Shown piece after piece: positions 55,939-64,000 of a stretch of 64,000 nucleotides of DNA. The notes beneath the pieces were generated by a model. That model was not told the DNA's origin. It did not search any database and was given only the letters and a program-made list of their open reading frames with translations. Origin of the DNA: Candidatus Latescibacterota bacterium (GTDB lineage: Bacteria > Latescibacterota > UBA2968 > UBA8231); the NCBI GenBank assembly GCA_022827835.1, contig JAJEIO010000019.1, forward strand, positions 1-64,000. The letters are read 5' to 3'. The translations under genes were made by a program, and so were the position numbers. Every line of letters begins with the position of its first letter. Position 1 is the first letter of the stretch.

Positions 55939-57795
55939 ATGCGACACTTCTTAATGGGATTGATTTTTTTAATTGCAAGTGCGAACGCAATCCAGGCGGC
56001 GCCTACGGAAGATCCGTATGCGGAGGTAAATGCCAGTTGGGAGCGTTTCGGAGCCGTGTATTCGCGCATTCTGGAAAACTATTACGCCCGTCTGGACCAA
56101 AGGGAGGTTATGAGCGCAGCCATCAAGGGCATGCTCGGCCAACTGGATCCATACAGCGAGTATTACGACGAGGAGGGTTTGCGCCAGTTGCGCCAAGACA
56201 CGACGGGCAAGTTCGCGGGATTGGGGATTACGGTTGCCATAAAAGATCGCTTTCCCGTGGTAATTTCCCCTATTGAAGATACTCCTGCCTTTCGGGCGGG
56301 GCTGAGACCGGGAGACTTGATCGTCGCTGTGGAGGGCAAAAGTACCTTGGATATGCAGCTTGAATCTGTGGTCAATGCACTGCGCGGAGAACCTGGCACA
56401 AAGGTCGCAATCTCGGTCGCTCCCCACTTAGGAGCCACGCCGCGCGAAGTTGAAATTCAACGGGAAATAATCACGATCAGGAGCGTTGTGCTGGTAGAGG
56501 AACTCCAAAAAAAGATCGGTTATATAAGTATGCGCCAGACGCGTTTTTCCGAGCATACCTCCAGTGAAGTGGAAGAGGCGATAAAAAGTCTCCCTCGGGT
56601 TGAAGGGCTAATTTTAGACCTGCGAGGAAATCCCGGAGGCTTGTTTAGTCAAGCCACCCAAGTTGCCGATTTGTTCTTACCCCAAGGAGTGCCGATCGTT
56701 TCGATTAAGGAACGCGACGGGCGGAGAGAAGAAGTCAAGTATTCCCACCGTCATTCTATTGCGCGCAATGTGCCCTTGGTAGTTCTGATTGACGAGGGGA
56801 GCGCCAGCGCCTCCGAAATCGTTGCTGGAGCCATCCAAGACAACGATCGAGGCGTGGTTATCGGAGCGGCATCATTTGGCAAAGGTTCGGTACAGACCAT
56901 TTTCGACCTACGTGAACGCGAAGAGGAAGCTAGTGCCTTAAAGCTGACGACGGCACTCTACTACGCGCCCAGTGGGCGCAGTATTCACCGCGAACAAGAC
57001 ATCGCCAAGCCCGTACATAGCGTTCTGTTCGGCGATAGAGAATTGCCGCATCAGTTGGTGATGGACCTTATTTTGCGTTCAGAGAATAGGGCGAAGGCCC
57101 TTTCTGCACTCCAATCTCATTTTGATATGGATTCCGAGTCCGCGGAGAGCGTTCTCCTGATCCGTTTGGGCGATTTAGTGGGTAAATCCAAGATGGGGGC
57201 GGCTGGATTGCCGGATAGTATGGGGAACCAAACCTATTATACCCAGCGAGGTCGCAAGGTCTTCGGCGGCGGCGGTATTAGGCCCGATATTAGTGTTGAG
57301 TCGGAACCATTTCCTCCCTATGTACAAGAGTTAGAGCGTCGCCGGCTGTTCTTCGACTTTGTCATAGATTATGTATCGACCGACTCGTCTTGGGCCGAGG
57401 AACATCCAGACCTGACTGTCAGCGATGAGATGGTTGAGGGCTTTATGGAGTTCGTCCGCACTAAGGACATAGGTCTAGACCAAGGCCAAAAAGGATTAAA
57501 TCAAATAGCAGACCTTGAGGACTTGGCGGAGAAAATGGATTGGGGTGAGGCTGCACAGGAGTCGATCCAGCAGCTACGAGCAGCGGTGAAGCAGGAGTGG
57601 GAGCGGCGGTATAGCAGCGAGTTGGAACCTTATATAAAGAGTGCTTTACGTCGAGAACTAATTTTGCGCTTCAGGGGGAGAAAGGCTCAACTGCTTGAAG
57701 GATTGCAGGAGGATGTGCAGCTAGCCAAGGCGATAGAGGTGCTCGCAAACCGAGAACAGTATCTGGGGGTATTGGCCGCGGAGGAAGCCAAGTGA
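55939..57795 (+). CDS. Periplasmic S41 C-terminal processing protease with PDZ domain
   Basis: This 618-residue protein starts at ATG 55939 with a signal peptide (MRHFLMGLIFLIASANAIQA). The PDZ domain is around residues 85-170 (LGITVAIKDRFPVVISPIEDTPAFRAGLRPGDLIVAVEG). The catalytic Ser is in IDEGSASASEIVAGAIQD and the catalytic Lys in GAASFGKGSVQT. The C-terminal 200 residues form a helical extension, longer than in CtpA, more like Prc. It removes C-terminal segments from envelope proteins. Confidence 0.9.
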   Translation: MRHFLMGLIFLIASANAIQAAPTEDPYAEVNASWERFGAVYSRILENYYARLDQREVMSAAIKGMLGQLDPYSEYYDEEGLRQLRQDTTGKFAGLGITVAIKDRFPVVISPIEDTPAFRAGLRPGDLIVAVEGKSTLDMQLESVVNALRGEPGTKVAISVAPHLGATPREVEIQREIITIRSVVLVEELQKKIGYISMRQTRFSEHTSSEVEEAIKSLPRVEGLILDLRGNPGGLFSQATQVADLFLPQGVPIVSIKERDGRREEVKYSHRHSIARNVPLVVLIDEGSASASEIVAGAIQDNDRGVVIGAASFGKGSVQTIFDLREREEEASALKLTTALYYAPSGRSIHREQDIAKPVHSVLFGDRELPHQLVMDLILRSENRAKALSALQSHFDMDSESAESVLLIRLGDLVGKSKMGAAGLPDSMGNQTYYTQRGRKVFGGGGIRPDISVESEPFPPYVQELERRRLFFDFVIDYVSTDSSWAEEHPDLTVSDEMVEGFMEFVRTKDIGLDQGQKGLNQIADLEDLAEKMDWGEAAQESIQQLRAAVKQEWERRYSSELEPYIKSALRRELILRFRGRKAQLLEGLQEDVQLAKAIEVLANREQYLGVLAAEEAK

Positions 57796-57862
57796 ACGGC
57801 GATAAGCGGGACTTTGAAATCGCCGATACTGATATTATGACTACTAAACGTGAGGACAGATC

Positions 57863-59386
57863 GTGCAAACAGAAATTTTTATCAACCAAGGCATTCACGA
57901 ATCCCGTATTGCCATCTTGGAAGATGGGCGTCTAGCTGAGGTCTGGATCGAAAGACCCGAAAACGAGCGGACGGTAGGGGATATATACAAAGGGATTGTA
58001 ACGGCCGTTTTGCCTGGGTTACAGGCCGCCTTTGTCGAGATAGGCCATGACCGCACCGCGTTTCTCCAAGTGCGCGATATGATGGAAGCAGACAGAGACG
58101 AGACCGATGGCGCGCGTAACGGGCGCCGTTCTCGCCATCGCGGTTATCCTGCTATTCAAAACCTGATCAAGAAGGGCGAAGAGGTGTTGGTGCAGGTTAC
58201 CAAAGAGCCCATCGGCACCAAAGGTGCCCGTGTGACAACGCAGCTATCGCTTCCGGGTCGCTTCATGGTGCTGGTTCCGGGCGGCAACTGGGTTGGTGTG
58301 TCCCGCAAGATCATCAGTCGAAACGAACGCAAAAGACTGAGAGATCTGGTATTTAAGATCAAACCCGATGGCTACTCGGTAATCGTGCGCACAGAAGGGC
58401 AAGGGCAGAGTGATCGCGAGTTCAAACGCGATATGAAGCAGCTAGTGAAAAACCACGAGCGTCTGATCAAGACGAGCAGAAAGGTCGAAGCACCTGCCTT
58501 GGTGTACAAGGAGATGGGCATGACCTCCAGCATAATACGCGACCTATTCACCGACAATGTGGAACGACTAGTCGTCGATAGCAAAGAACTGTACAAGGAG
58601 ATCACAGCTTATTTGCGCCAAGTTTCACCTAAATTGCGCCAAAGGGTGGAGCTTTACGGGGATCGTCGGCCCATTTTCGATGCCTTCAACATTGAGGAAG
58701 ATATTGAGAAGGCGACCAATCGCACCGTGTGGTTGCGGCGGGGCGGAGCCTTGGTCATCGACTACGCCGAGGCAGGAACCTTTATCGACGTGAATTCAGC
58801 CCGTTACCTCGGCTCCGACGATCAGGAGGAAAACAATCTCAATACCAATCTGAGGGCAGCTCGTGAGATTGCCCGCCAGCTCAAGCTCCGCGACATTGGC
58901 GGCATTATAGTCATCGACTTTATCGATATGAACGAGGAGCGCAATCGCAAAAAGGTCGTTGACTGCTTGGTTGATGAATTCAAACGGGATCGGGCGAAAG
59001 TCTCGATCAGCCCACACATCAGCGAGTTTGGCTTGGTCGAAATGACGCGCCAGCGCGTCCGGCCAAACCTTTTGCACACTCATAGTGAACCTTGTCCCAT
59101 TTGCAGCGGCACGGGCCGGATTATGGGGCCAGACACCACCCTGACTTGGATTGAACGCTGGCTTCAGCGTTCTTATGCTGCCACCCGCGAAAGGCGCTAC
59201 GTGTTAAAGGTCCATCCCGAGGTGGCCACCTATATGCTAGAAAACCGCGAAGAACGGCTCAAATCATTGCGCAAGGCGACCAAAGCTCGCCTCCAAATAG
59301 AGACCGATTCTACGTTGGGCCCCCAAGACTATCGGTTCTTCTCGACCAAACGCAGTCTAGATGTGACGGCTGAGTTCCGAGTTTGA
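57863..59386 (+). CDS. rng: Ribonuclease E/G family protein
   Basis: This 507-residue endoribonuclease has the S1 domain (GDIYKGIVTAVLPGLQAAFVEIGHDRTAFL) with an insert rich in Arg. The catalytic Asp residues sit in GGIIVIDFIDM and the RNase E/G block VEMTRQRVRPNLLHTHSEPCPICSGTGRI supplies the zinc-link Cys. The start GTG 57863 gives MQTEIFINQG. It lacks the long C-terminal scaffold of E. coli RNase E, so RNase G is the better name. Confidence 0.92.
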   Translation: MQTEIFINQGIHESRIAILEDGRLAEVWIERPENERTVGDIYKGIVTAVLPGLQAAFVEIGHDRTAFLQVRDMMEADRDETDGARNGRRSRHRGYPAIQNLIKKGEEVLVQVTKEPIGTKGARVTTQLSLPGRFMVLVPGGNWVGVSRKIISRNERKRLRDLVFKIKPDGYSVIVRTEGQGQSDREFKRDMKQLVKNHERLIKTSRKVEAPALVYKEMGMTSSIIRDLFTDNVERLVVDSKELYKEITAYLRQVSPKLRQRVELYGDRRPIFDAFNIEEDIEKATNRTVWLRRGGALVIDYAEAGTFIDVNSARYLGSDDQEENNLNTNLRAAREIARQLKLRDIGGIIVIDFIDMNEERNRKKVVDCLVDEFKRDRAKVSISPHISEFGLVEMTRQRVRPNLLHTHSEPCPICSGTGRIMGPDTTLTWIERWLQRSYAATRERRYVLKVHPEVATYMLENREERLKSLRKATKARLQIETDSTLGPQDYRFFSTKRSLDVTAEFRV

Positions 59387-59461
59387 CAGAAAAATTCTGA
59401 CCCATATCTTTAAAAGCCTCTTGGTTGATTGCGAAGTAGTCTTAGCGTAGGAGTGCAATTC

Positions 59462-59779
59462 ATGTATGCAGTTGTCAATATCGCCGGCCATCAGGTCAAA
59501 GTCGATAAGGGTCAGTGTCTGCGCGTACCCCGGCTTCAGGTCGAAGAAGGTAGCACCCAGGAATTTACCGACGTCCTACTAGTTTCCGGCGACGACGAGA
59601 CTAGGGTTGGCAGCCCCGCGGTCGAGGGAGCCAGTGTTTCGGCGACGGTCGTCGGTCACGGTCGCGGCGATAAGATTGTCGTTTTTAAGAAGAAACGGCG
59701 CAAGAAATACCGGCGGCGCACCGGCCACCGCCAAGATTACACCGAGATTCGGGTCGAGGACATCGTTTTCCCGAACTGA
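59462..59779 (+). CDS. rplU: Ribosomal protein bL21
   Basis: This 105-residue protein begins at ATG 59462 (MYAVVNIAGHQVKVDKG), with TAGGAGT upstream. The C-terminus has the L21 motif KKKRRKKYRRRTGHRQDYTEIRV. It is 19 bases before rpmA, the usual pairing. Confidence 0.95.
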   Translation: MYAVVNIAGHQVKVDKGQCLRVPRLQVEEGSTQEFTDVLLVSGDDETRVGSPAVEGASVSATVVGHGRGDKIVVFKKKRRKKYRRRTGHRQDYTEIRVEDIVFPN

Positions 59780-59798
59780 AGTGAGAAAGGACTAGATC

Positions 59799-60053
59799 AT
59801 GGCTCATAAGAAGGGTGTCGGCAGTTCCAAAAACGGGCGCGATAGCAATGCCCAGCGTCTAGGCGTTAAGCGCTTTGGCGGAGAGAAGGTCAGCGCCGGC
59901 ACGATTATCGTGCGGCAGCGCGGGACGCGCATTCATCCGGGCGTCAACGTCAAGAAGGGCGGGGATGACACGCTCTTCGCCACCATTGAAGGGCAGGTGA
60001 AATTTGAGTCTTTTGGCAGGAAGGGCAAGCGGGTGAGCGTTTACGCCGCCTGA
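59799..60053 (+). CDS. rpmA: Ribosomal protein bL27
   Basis: This 84-residue protein begins [29 protein letters not shown], the L27 signature, with no N-terminal propeptide. It is the last gene before a strong terminator. Confidence 0.96.
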   Translation: MAHKKGVGSSKNGRDSNAQRLGVKRFGGEKVSAGTIIVRQRGTRIHPGVNVKKGGDDTLFATIEGQVKFESFGRKGKRVSVYAA

Positions 60054-60099
60054 TAAGATGCGTTAATAAGTCACAACGCGAATCGTCCATAGTAATTGA

Positions 60100-60137
60100 A
60101 GCAGGCTCTACCAGCATGGTTGGGCCTGCTTTTTTTG
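60100..60137 (+). terminator. Intrinsic terminator after rpmA
   Basis: AGCAGGC (60100-60106) and GCCTGCT (60124-60130) form a stem, with an additional CCA/TGG inner pair, and a run of seven T follows. It ends the rplU-rpmA transcript. Confidence 0.8.
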
Positions 60138-60142
60138 ACTTT

Positions 60143-60895
60143 TCACTCCTCCAGCGTCAGGTGCGATTTAGGCTCCCAGCCCAAAACAGCTCGTGCTTTG
60201 GACATGTTCATCTCGCGGTGGTCGGCGTCGCCCGATATGAAGAAGGCGTCGCAGCGGCCATGACCTGTGCAAACGTAGTCCAGAGCGGCTAGATAGGCCC
60301 TAGCCAAATCTTCCTCATCGGTAAAGTAAAGACTGCCGGGAGGATAATGTGGTGGATTTTTGGCTTGTTCTATGAATTGCCCTCGAGTGCGCGGACCGGT
60401 AATGCGAAGGACCGCCAAGTTCAGGTCAAATTGGCGGGCGAAATAGTGACAAATGCCCTCGGCTAGCCCTTTAGTGAAGCCGTACACACTGGGGCTATCG
60501 AGCGGCACTTCTTCCTCGGACGGATAATAGGAGCGGGCGCGGTAGTGGGCGCTCATGGTGGAGGTGTGGACGCCTCTTTTAATACCTAGCCTCCAAGCTG
60601 TGTACAGAAGCAGATGCAGTCCCAGACAGTTGACCGTGTAGTTATCGACGATCTGGGTCTCGGTCTGGTGGCTGTCGAGGCCGCCTTGGCCGCTCTTCAT
60701 GGTCAAGTTGATGAAGGCATCCACTCCGTCTAGGGCACGAGCGAGGGCCTCCGGGTCGGCGATAGAGCCTTCGATGTATTCTACCTCGTGCCGAGGCTTG
60801 GCGATGTCCAACACGCGCAGGTCGTGATGGCGTCTAAGGTAGGGAGTAGTACAGGTGCCGACGTGACCGGCCCCGCCGACTAACAAGATTTTCAC
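60143..60895 (-). CDS. NAD(P)-dependent epimerase/dehydratase (extended SDR)
   Basis: This 250-residue protein has the Rossmann motif VGGAGHVGT and the catalytic YGFTK (YxxxK). NLTMKSGQGG and ITGPRTRG follow. It resembles the SDR at 7947-8687 in length and general pattern but not closely. The start ATG 60895 is clear, followed by MKILLVGGAGHVG. It lies opposite to rpmA and sucC and is probably transcribed alone. The substrate, probably a sugar nucleotide, is unknown. Confidence 0.8.
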   Translation of the reverse strand: MKILLVGGAGHVGTCTTPYLRRHHDLRVLDIAKPRHEVEYIEGSIADPEALARALDGVDAFINLTMKSGQGGLDSHQTETQIVDNYTVNCLGLHLLLYTAWRLGIKRGVHTSTMSAHYRARSYYPSEEEVPLDSPSVYGFTKGLAEGICHYFARQFDLNLAVLRITGPRTRGQFIEQAKNPPHYPPGSLYFTDEEDLARAYLAALDYVCTGHGRCDAFFISGDADHREMNMSKARAVLGWEPKSHLTLEE

Positions 60896-61066
60896 GGGCT
60901 ACCTCCTCAAAGTCTTTGGATGTGCCTGAATATTACGGGACTTTCCCAACGATCAACAGCCCTAGTTTGGTACTTGTGCAGGTCGCTTCCTAGATCGCCT
61001 TGCTGGTAGGGGAAGGTTTTTATAGTCTTTTGCGTTCCTTTCACCGATATAGAATAGATAACGCTC

Positions 61067-62224
61067 ATGAAAATTCACGAATATCAAGCCAAAGAAATTT
61101 TGCGCCAGTACCAGGTCGCCGTACCGAGCGGCCACGTGGCCACGACAGCGGATCAAGCCGAAGGCATGGCCGCCGAATTGGGTGGGAAGGTCGTGATCAA
61201 GGCCCAAATCCACGCTGGAGGTCGCGGCAAAGGCGGAGGCGTCAAACTAGCCGCTAGCCCCGCAGAGGCGCGCCAAGCGGCCAGTCAGATTCTCGGCATG
61301 CAGCTCGTCACCCACCAGACAGGCCCTGAAGGCCAAAAGGTCAAGCAAGTCCTCGTGGAGAAGGCCTCGGATATAGAACGCGAGCTTTATCTGGGCATCA
61401 CCCTTGATCGAGCCCAAGGCAAGCCAGTGGTCATGGCCAGCCAAGAGGGCGGAATGGAGATCGAGGAGGTCGCCGCAGAGACCCCAGAGAAAATTCTCAA
61501 GGAAACGGTTGATCCCGCAGTAGGGCTACAGGCATTCCAAGCGACGCGCCTAGCATTTGGGCTTGGCTTCGAGGGCAAGCAGGTGCGCCAAGCAGCCAGT
61601 TTTATTCTTAGCCTCTACAGAGCCTATGTCGATGCCGATTGCTCACTAGTCGAGGTCAATCCTTTGGTGGCGACCGCCGATGGGCAGCTTTTGGCGCTGG
61701 ATGCCAAAATGGACTTGGACGACAACGCACTCTTCCGCCACCCCGACTTAGCGGCAATGCGCGACTTGGATGAAGAGGAAGAGTTAGAGGTAGAAGCCGC
61801 CAAATACGATCTGAACTACATCAAGCTCGACGGCAATATCGGCTGTATGGTCAACGGCGCTGGGCTGGCGATGGCGACCATGGACATTATCAAGCTGTCC
61901 GGTGCAGAGCCGGCCAATTTTTTGGACGTAGGCGGGGGGGCCAGCGCTGCGACCGTGGAAAATGGCTTCCGCATTTTGCTCTCCGACCCGAATGTAAAAG
62001 CCATTCTCATCAACATCTTCGGCGGCATTGTGCGCTGCGACCGCGTGGCCGCTGGCGTGATTGAGGCGCGCAAAAACATCGAAGTCAATGTGCCGGTCGT
62101 CGTGCGACTGGCTGGGACCAACGCGGATGTGGCTGCCGAGATGCTGGAAAACTCCGACATGGACTTTGCCGTCGGGCACGGGCTGCAAGACGCGGCGGCG
62201 ATGGTCAAGGCGACTATTCAGTAA
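61067..62224 (+). CDS. sucC: Succinyl-CoA ligase beta subunit
   Basis: This 385-residue subunit has an ATP-grasp N-terminus ([20 protein letters not shown], then [17 protein letters not shown]). Downstream, [23 protein letters not shown] is the metal-nucleotide site, and [13 protein letters not shown] ends the CoA-linked interface. It forms the TCA cycle enzyme with SucD, 12 bases downstream. No strong Shine-Dalgarno is seen. Confidence 0.96.
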   Translation: MKIHEYQAKEILRQYQVAVPSGHVATTADQAEGMAAELGGKVVIKAQIHAGGRGKGGGVKLAASPAEARQAASQILGMQLVTHQTGPEGQKVKQVLVEKASDIERELYLGITLDRAQGKPVVMASQEGGMEIEEVAAETPEKILKETVDPAVGLQAFQATRLAFGLGFEGKQVRQAASFILSLYRAYVDADCSLVEVNPLVATADGQLLALDAKMDLDDNALFRHPDLAAMRDLDEEEELEVEAAKYDLNYIKLDGNIGCMVNGAGLAMATMDIIKLSGAEPANFLDVGGGASAATVENGFRILLSDPNVKAILINIFGGIVRCDRVAAGVIEARKNIEVNVPVVVRLAGTNADVAAEMLENSDMDFAVGHGLQDAAAMVKATIQ

Positions 62225-62236
62225 AGGAATACAGGG

Positions 62237-63106
62237 ATGAGCGTTTTAATCAACGAAAACACCAAGGTCTTCGTACAGGCGATTACGGGGTCGGAGGGGT
62301 CATTTCACACGCGACAAATGCTGGAGTACGGCACGAAAGTGGTCGGGGGAGCAACACCTGGCAAGGGTGGCCAAGAATTTGAAGGCGTTCCGGTGTTTAA
62401 CACGGTCGCCGAAGGCGTTGAGGCCTCGGGAGCCAATGCTTCGATCATCTTTGTGCCAGCCCCCTTTGCCGCCGACGCCATCATGGAAGCGGCCGATGCC
62501 GGTATAGAGCTAGTCATCTGTATCACCGAGAACATCCCCGTGAGCGACATGGTTAAAGCCTACCATTACGTACAGGCGCGCTCTACTCGGCTGGTCGGGC
62601 CTAATTGCCCCGGCGTCATCTCGCCGGGGAAGTGCAAAATCGGCATTATGCCCCACTTTATTCACCAGCCAGGGCGCGTGGGGATTATCTCGCGCAGTGG
62701 AACGCTGACCTATGAAGCCGTGGGGCAGCTCACTGAGCGAGGCTTAGGCCAATCCACAGCCATCGGCATTGGCGGCGATCCAATCATCGGGACGCGCTTT
62801 GTGGACGCGCTGGCTCTCTTTAAGGACGACCCCGAGACCGATGCGGTCGTGATGATCGGCGAGATCGGCGGCATGGCTGAAGAGGAAGCGGCTGCTTATA
62901 TCAAAGAGTGCTACGACAAGCCCGTCATTGGCTTTATCGCGGGGCGCACGGCACCTCCAGGGCGGCGGATGGGACATGCAGGAGCTATTATTTCAGGCGG
63001 TAAGGGGACGGCCGAGGACAAGATGGCGGCGATGCGGGAAGCAGGGATTCACACCTGTGAGAGTCCGGCGGAAATTGGGGAAACGGTAGCGAAGGTACTG
63101 AGCTGA
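62237..63106 (+). CDS. sucD: Succinyl-CoA ligase alpha subunit
   Basis: This 289-residue subunit has CoA-binding [33 protein letters not shown] and the phosphohistidine site [38 protein letters not shown] is also conserved. It works with SucC for substrate-level phosphorylation. Confidence 0.96.
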   Translation: MSVLINENTKVFVQAITGSEGSFHTRQMLEYGTKVVGGATPGKGGQEFEGVPVFNTVAEGVEASGANASIIFVPAPFAADAIMEAADAGIELVICITENIPVSDMVKAYHYVQARSTRLVGPNCPGVISPGKCKIGIMPHFIHQPGRVGIISRSGTLTYEAVGQLTERGLGQSTAIGIGGDPIIGTRFVDALALFKDDPETDAVVMIGEIGGMAEEEAAAYIKECYDKPVIGFIAGRTAPPGRRMGHAGAIISGGKGTAEDKMAAMREAGIHTCESPAEIGETVAKVLS

Positions 63107-63177
63107 TTTAATTAGGGAACGTTTTTCTACGCAACTGCCTCTCCCCCAACAGTTCAGTTGTAATCGGGAGGAGCTAA

Positions 63178-63984
63178 TTACCTCCTAGTCAACAGCGGCA
63201 TAATGGTGGGTTGGCGGCTGAGAAGCAGGAGGCTGGCAAGCAGGAGTAGGCCGGCGAGCAGGGCCAAAGGCATGGGGAGATGTTGGGAGGGGCCGAGGCC
63301 ATCTATGCCTAAGTAAGTGCGCAAGTTGATCCCAATTATCGAAGTCAAGTTGTTGATCGCGTGGGCGAGCATGGCAGGATAGATGCTGTGAGTCCAGTAA
63401 ACTAAAGCGCCGAGAAAGAGTCCAAAGAGGAAGAGGGGGATCATTTGCCAAGGATTGAAGTGAGAAATGGCAAACAGCAGGGCCGAACCGCCTAGCGCCC
63501 AACGCGGCCCATAATGGGCGCAAAGACTCGTGAACACAAGTCCGCGAAAGAGAGGCTCTTCGCAAAACACAGGTACTAGCACTAGTGTTACCACTCCCTT
63601 CGGGATCTCCGCTAGTCCGCGGACAATCTGAATCTCCAGCAGGTTTTTCTGAAAAGACAGTGGCATGGACAGGTCTATCAGGCCGAGAAGATAGGCCAGA
63701 TATAAGTCGAGTTCGGCGATTACGAGGCTACAGCAAATAGTCGCCGGAATTGTCAGTAACAGGGTCGCAGCCGGTGTAGCGTTGAACAGAAGCAGGTCTT
63801 CGGCAATTAGGCGATGACGGCGAATATAAAGAGCCACAAACCACAGAAGGGTGCATTCGGCGGCAATAATACCAGCATGTAGGGATAAAAGGCCGACGAT
63901 GGGCCAAACTACGAAGTGGGCTAGCAGGAGCGCAGGTAGCGCTACGCGGAAGACTTGGGAGAAGCGGGGATAGTGCGTACGCAT
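63178..63984 (-). CDS. CPBP-family intramembrane protease
   Basis: This 268-residue membrane protein has the CPBP motifs: FCEEPLFRGLVFTSL (EExxxR), FAISHFNPWQMIPLF and LAHAINNLTS. Seven or eight hydrophobic segments are visible. It resembles Rce1/CAAX-type proteases and bacteriocin-processing relatives; the substrate is unknown. The start ATG 63984 lies 16 bases from the right end of the window, so an upstream continuation cannot be excluded. Confidence 0.82.
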   Translation of the reverse strand: MRTHYPRFSQVFRVALPALLLAHFVVWPIVGLLSLHAGIIAAECTLLWFVALYIRRHRLIAEDLLLFNATPAATLLLTIPATICCSLVIAELDLYLAYLLGLIDLSMPLSFQKNLLEIQIVRGLAEIPKGVVTLVLVPVFCEEPLFRGLVFTSLCAHYGPRWALGGSALLFAISHFNPWQMIPLFLFGLFLGALVYWTHSIYPAMLAHAINNLTSIIGINLRTYLGIDGLGPSQHLPMPLALLAGLLLLASLLLLSRQPTIMPLLTRR

Positions 63985-64000
63985 GAGGCCGTATAATATA

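Overview
The window looks like a chromosomal replication-origin region from an uncultured, free-living heterotrophic bacterium. The evidence favours the FCB side of the tree, and a Latescibacterota-like lineage is my best guess. Reasons are the secreted proteins with FlgD-like C-terminal modules, three sulfatases, a PhyH and a TauD dioxygenase, PQQ dehydrogenases, and a core block of gyrA-gyrB-dciA-recF-dnaN-dnaA / rpmH-rnpA-yidD-yidC-mnmE-rsmG. The taxonomic call is inference only; there is no rRNA here.

Left part (about 1-34 kb) is accessory and GC-rich, and most genes lie on the minus strand up to 19.7 kb. It starts with a metallophosphatase-like fragment and a TauD dioxygenase. Two tandem paralogues follow in which a periplasmic PQQ dehydrogenase is fused to ankyrin repeats, with traces of a further ankyrin tail upstream of each. 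Next come a sugar-nucleotide-epimerase-like SDR, a PhyH dioxygenase, a sulfatase with a chitobiase-type C-terminal domain, a cyclopropane fatty acid synthase, a MOSC protein, a second sulfatase, and a copper-delivery operon (PCuAC, SCO1 and a translationally coupled 51-residue membrane protein). A methyltransferase, an amidohydrolase and a squalene/phytoene synthase end this block. From 19.9 to 26.3 kb a plus-strand block holds a peptidoglycan amidase, an ABC exporter with two permeases, a mannonate-dehydratase-like enzyme, a membrane-anchored repeat protein and an AGE-family epimerase. From 26.3 to 34.2 kb lie an orphan HsdR-N nuclease-like protein, a secreted sGDH-type protein, a PHP-family protein, a large secreted protein, an RsmC-like methyltransferase and an enolase-superfamily acid-sugar dehydratase.

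From 34.3 to 40.1 kb lies what reads as one carbohydrate locus: an XRE-PAS regulator facing a sulfatase, a lipoprotein solute-binding protein and two sugar permeases. It has no ATPase, so a shared one is presumably encoded elsewhere. Three minus-strand tRNAs (Ser-UGA, Ser-GCU, Gln-CUG) with a strong terminator separate this from the core.

From 40.6 kb to the end is the core genome. Transcription diverges around dnaA. The dnaN-dnaA gap is AT-rich with DnaA boxes and is the best oriC candidate. Two parS-like palindromes lie between mnmE and rsmG, and the second encodes the first residues of the rsmG reading frame. Further right are a CDP-alcohol phosphatidyltransferase, tmk, a C-terminal processing protease, RNase G, L21/L27, an SDR, sucCD and a CPBP protease.

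Three dispersed small repeats were found: an 18-bp palindrome that sits inside two genes, an 85-bp intergenic repeat with a compensated stem, and a CTGCGTCCATCTGCGGAT motif, one copy of which lies in a 95-bp element with 8-bp inverted ends. I did not find a CRISPR array, an insertion sequence with a transposase, or a convincing new defence system. The most unusual loci are the duplicated PQQ-ankyrin genes and the repeat families.
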